A stretch of DNA of 7,554 nt, from contig JAISRP010000097.1 in the NCBI GenBank assembly GCA_031273585.1, forward strand, positions 1 through 7,554, given 5' to 3'. The position numbers were made by a program, and so were the translations under genes. This DNA is from Synergistaceae bacterium. Lineage in GTDB: Bacteria; Synergistota; Synergistia; Synergistales; Synergistaceae. Below, piece after piece: positions 5,884 through 7,554 of the stretch (the first letter of the stretch is position 1; each line of letters starts with the position of its first letter). The notes below the pieces were generated by a model. The model did no database searches, was not told the origin of the DNA, and saw only the letters and a list, made by a program, of their open reading frames with translations.

Positions 5884-6448
5884 CGGGGGTTCAATCCACG
5901 CCGCGATCGATTTTGCGGTATCGTTCCACAGGGGCCAGCTCCGCAAGGACCGGCGCACCCCGTACATCCTCCACCCCCTGAACGTCGGCAGGCTGCTGCT
6001 GGAATCGGACCTGCCGGAGGAGTACGCCATAGCCGGAATACTGCACGACACCCTCGAGGACACGGATGCCGCCCCAGGCGACATAGAGGAGCTCTTCGGC
6101 GCCGAGGTACTGGCCCTCGTGCTCGCGGCGTCGGAGAAGGACCGCGCCGCGCCCTGGAAGGACAGAAAGCTCGCCACGCTTCATGAGCTCTCCCTGGCCG
6201 AAACCCGCTGCCTGTACGTTCCCTGCGCCGATAAACTCGACAACATGTACACGTCGCAAAATCAGATACATCTGCACGGGATGTCGTTCTGGATGCGCTT
6301 CGGGGCGCCGGCCGGAGAGCAGATGTGGTATTACTCCTCGCTTGCCGATCTGTTCCTCCGCAGGCTCGGGGACTCCCCGTGCCGGCATCTGGCGCGTGAG
6401 CTCGCGAGGGTCGTCAGGATCAACTTCGCGGGCGTCTTGGATGAATGA
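5876..6448 (+). CDS. HD-domain hydrolase, single-domain SpoT/MESH1 (small alarmone hydrolase) type
   Basis: This 190-residue protein consists of the metal-dependent HD hydrolase domain of SpoT/RelA, without synthetase, TGS or ACT domains. HRGQLRKDRRTPYILHP (residues 18-34) matches the first metal-ligand segment (His33). GILHDTLEDT (54-63) gives His57-Asp58 and the catalytic Glu61-Asp62 pair. CADKLDNM (117-124) corresponds to the LADRLHNM segment, with Asp119 as the last ligand. The active site looks complete. Family members remove the 3' pyrophosphate of (p)ppGpp; MESH1 also acts on NADPH. After residue 125 the sequence is less typical and rich in Trp and Met (133-150). ATG 5876 lies 8 nt inside the dCMP deaminase gene, so translation is probably coupled. 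Given the neighbours, a nucleotide substrate other than ppGpp cannot be excluded. Confidence 0.85.
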   Translation: MPDGGSIHAAIDFAVSFHRGQLRKDRRTPYILHPLNVGRLLLESDLPEEYAIAGILHDTLEDTDAAPGDIEELFGAEVLALVLAASEKDRAAPWKDRKLATLHELSLAETRCLYVPCADKLDNMYTSQNQIHLHGMSFWMRFGAPAGEQMWYYSSLADLFLRRLGDSPCRHLARELARVVRINFAGVLDE

Positions 6449-7554
6449 GCTGGAATTTGCGCTGAGGCTGGAAGGTGCGGGCGGGAGGGCGTACCAGGTC
6501 GGGGGCTGCGTGCGTGACATCATAAGGGGCGTCAGGCCTCATGACATGGACTACGTCGTGACCGGCATCGCGGAGGAGACATTCCTCGGATTGTTTCCCG
6601 ACGCGATTCCCATAGGCCGGGGATTTCCCGTATACCGTGTCCGGCTGGACGGAGGCCGCTGCGATGTCGCCTTCGCCCGCAGCGAGACGAAGAGCGGGAC
6701 AGGTTACAGGGGGTTCAATTTTCGCTCCTCGCCGGACACGACGATAGAGGAGGACCTGGGCAGGAGGGATACGACGATCAACAGCATGGCCCGCTCCCCC
6801 CTCACAGGCGAGCTCGTGGACCCATACGGCGGGAGGCGGGATATAGAGGCAGGCATCATCCGCGCGACATCAGTGCGCTTCACGGACGATCCGGTGCGCG
6901 CCCTGAGGGCGGCAAGGCAGTCGGCCCAGTTCGGCTACTCCATCGACCGCGGCACGCTCCTGATGATGGGTGCGTGCCGCGACGAGCTTTCGGCCGAGCC
7001 CCGAGAGCGCGTGGTGAACGAGCTCGCCCGCGCGCTCGAGTGCAACAGGCCGTCGTTATTCTTCCGCGGCCTTGCCGAAGCGGGGATCATAGACGTCGCC
7101 TATCCGCAGATCGCCTCTCTCGTCGGCAGGCCGCAGCCTCAGGAGAGGCATCCCGAGGGCGACGTCTTCGAGCACACGATGATGGCGGTGGACCTGGCGG
7201 CTTCGATAACCGAAAGGGTCGAGGTGCGCTTTGCGGCCCTGGCGCACGACATTGGAAAGGCACTGACGCCCGCGGAGGTCCTGCCCAGAAACCCGGACCA
7301 CGACAAGCTTGGCGAGGTCGCCCTTCGGGAGTGGCGGCGGACGATGCCCCTGCCGCGTCGCTGGGTCTCCTGCGCGAAGTTCGCCATAAGGGAGCACATG
7401 AGGGTCCACAGAACGGCCGACCCGGGATACATAACCGACCTCCTGGTCTCGCTCCGCTCGCACCCGATCGGGATCGACGGGTTCTCGGCGGTGATACTGG
7501 CCGACGGAAAGGACCTGCCGGATTTTCTGGCGGAGTTCAAGCTCTTCTCCGACG
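6441..7554 (+). CDS. cca: CCA tRNA nucleotidyltransferase with HD domain (3' end beyond window)
   Basis: This enzyme adds or repairs the 3'-terminal CCA of tRNAs using CTP and ATP. At least 371 residues are present and the frame is open at the window edge. The class II nucleotidyltransferase core has VGGCVRD (20-26) and the metal-binding pair Asp35 and Asp37 in HDMDYVV. EEDLGRRDTTINSMA follows as the RRDxTINA motif, then the base-selecting DDPVRALRAAR. The C-terminal part has an HD domain with FEHTMMAV and LAHDIGKALTP, like the long E. coli-type CCA enzymes whose HD domain is a phosphohydrolase. Poly(A) polymerase is a close alternative, but HD placement and overall sequence favour CCA addition. 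ATG 6441 lies 8 nt inside the HD hydrolase gene. A specialised A-only or CC-only enzyme cannot be excluded without the full protein. Confidence 0.9.
   Translation, partial: MNELEFALRLEGAGGRAYQVGGCVRDIIRGVRPHDMDYVVTGIAEETFLGLFPDAIPIGRGFPVYRVRLDGGRCDVAFARSETKSGTGYRGFNFRSSPDTTIEEDLGRRDTTINSMARSPLTGELVDPYGGRRDIEAGIIRATSVRFTDDPVRALRAARQSAQFGYSIDRGTLLMMGACRDELSAEPRERVVNELARALECNRPSLFFRGLAEAGIIDVAYPQIASLVGRPQPQERHPEGDVFEHTMMAVDLAASITERVEVRFAALAHDIGKALTPAEVLPRNPDHDKLGEVALREWRRTMPLPRRWVSCAKFAIREHMRVHRTADPGYITDLLVSLRSHPIGIDGFSAVILADGKDLPDFLAEFKLFSD

Noticed and set aside
1..7554. CRISPR array, tRNA or rRNA genes, phage or transposase genes
   Set aside because: I saw no regularly spaced repeats, cloverleaf, rRNA segment or recombinase-like protein on reading both strands.

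Overview
The window is a gene-dense, GC-rich bacterial chromosomal segment with every recognisable gene on the + strand. Codon use is distinctive: Arg is often AGG and Ile is often ATA despite the high GC. Together with the gene content, this suggests an anaerobe such as a member of the Synergistota. That is inference from codon use and memory, not a database match.

Left block (1-2782): mnmA (tRNA-U34 2-thiouridylase), larE (sulfur insertion for the nickel-pincer cofactor) and a cysteine-rich DUF1847 protein read from a TTG start. The first two are PP-loop ATPases of sulfur chemistry. A nested inverted repeat overlaps the mnmA stop codon and separates it from larE.

Middle (2783-3086, 304 bases without a gene): a palindrome-rich element of about 146 bp (2799-2944), probably a dispersed intergenic repeat, then a near-consensus sigma-70 promoter (TTGAAA-16-TATACT) and a leader of about 70 nt.

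Right block (3087-7554): five tightly packed genes that look like one operon. They encode a ParB/sulfiredoxin-fold-like protein, a two-domain thymidylate synthase homologue, a dCMP deaminase, a single-domain SpoT/MESH1-type HD hydrolase and an HD-containing CCA-adding enzyme cut by the window end. The last three junctions overlap by 4, 8 and 8 nt. dCMP deaminase would supply dUMP to the thymidylate synthase homologue, so the front of the operon reads as a dTMP (or modified deoxyuridylate) module. The HD hydrolase and CCA enzyme link it to alarmone or nucleotide turnover and tRNA maturation.

The most interesting part is the pair at 3087-5275. An uncharacterised ParB/Srx-like protein sits 2 nt before a thymidylate synthase homologue that has an extra MtrA/DUF4346-like N-terminal domain. 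That enzyme keeps the catalytic Cys, the phosphate-binding Arg residues and the uracil-selecting Asn, but appears to replace the pterin-binding Asp and the conserved His and Tyr.
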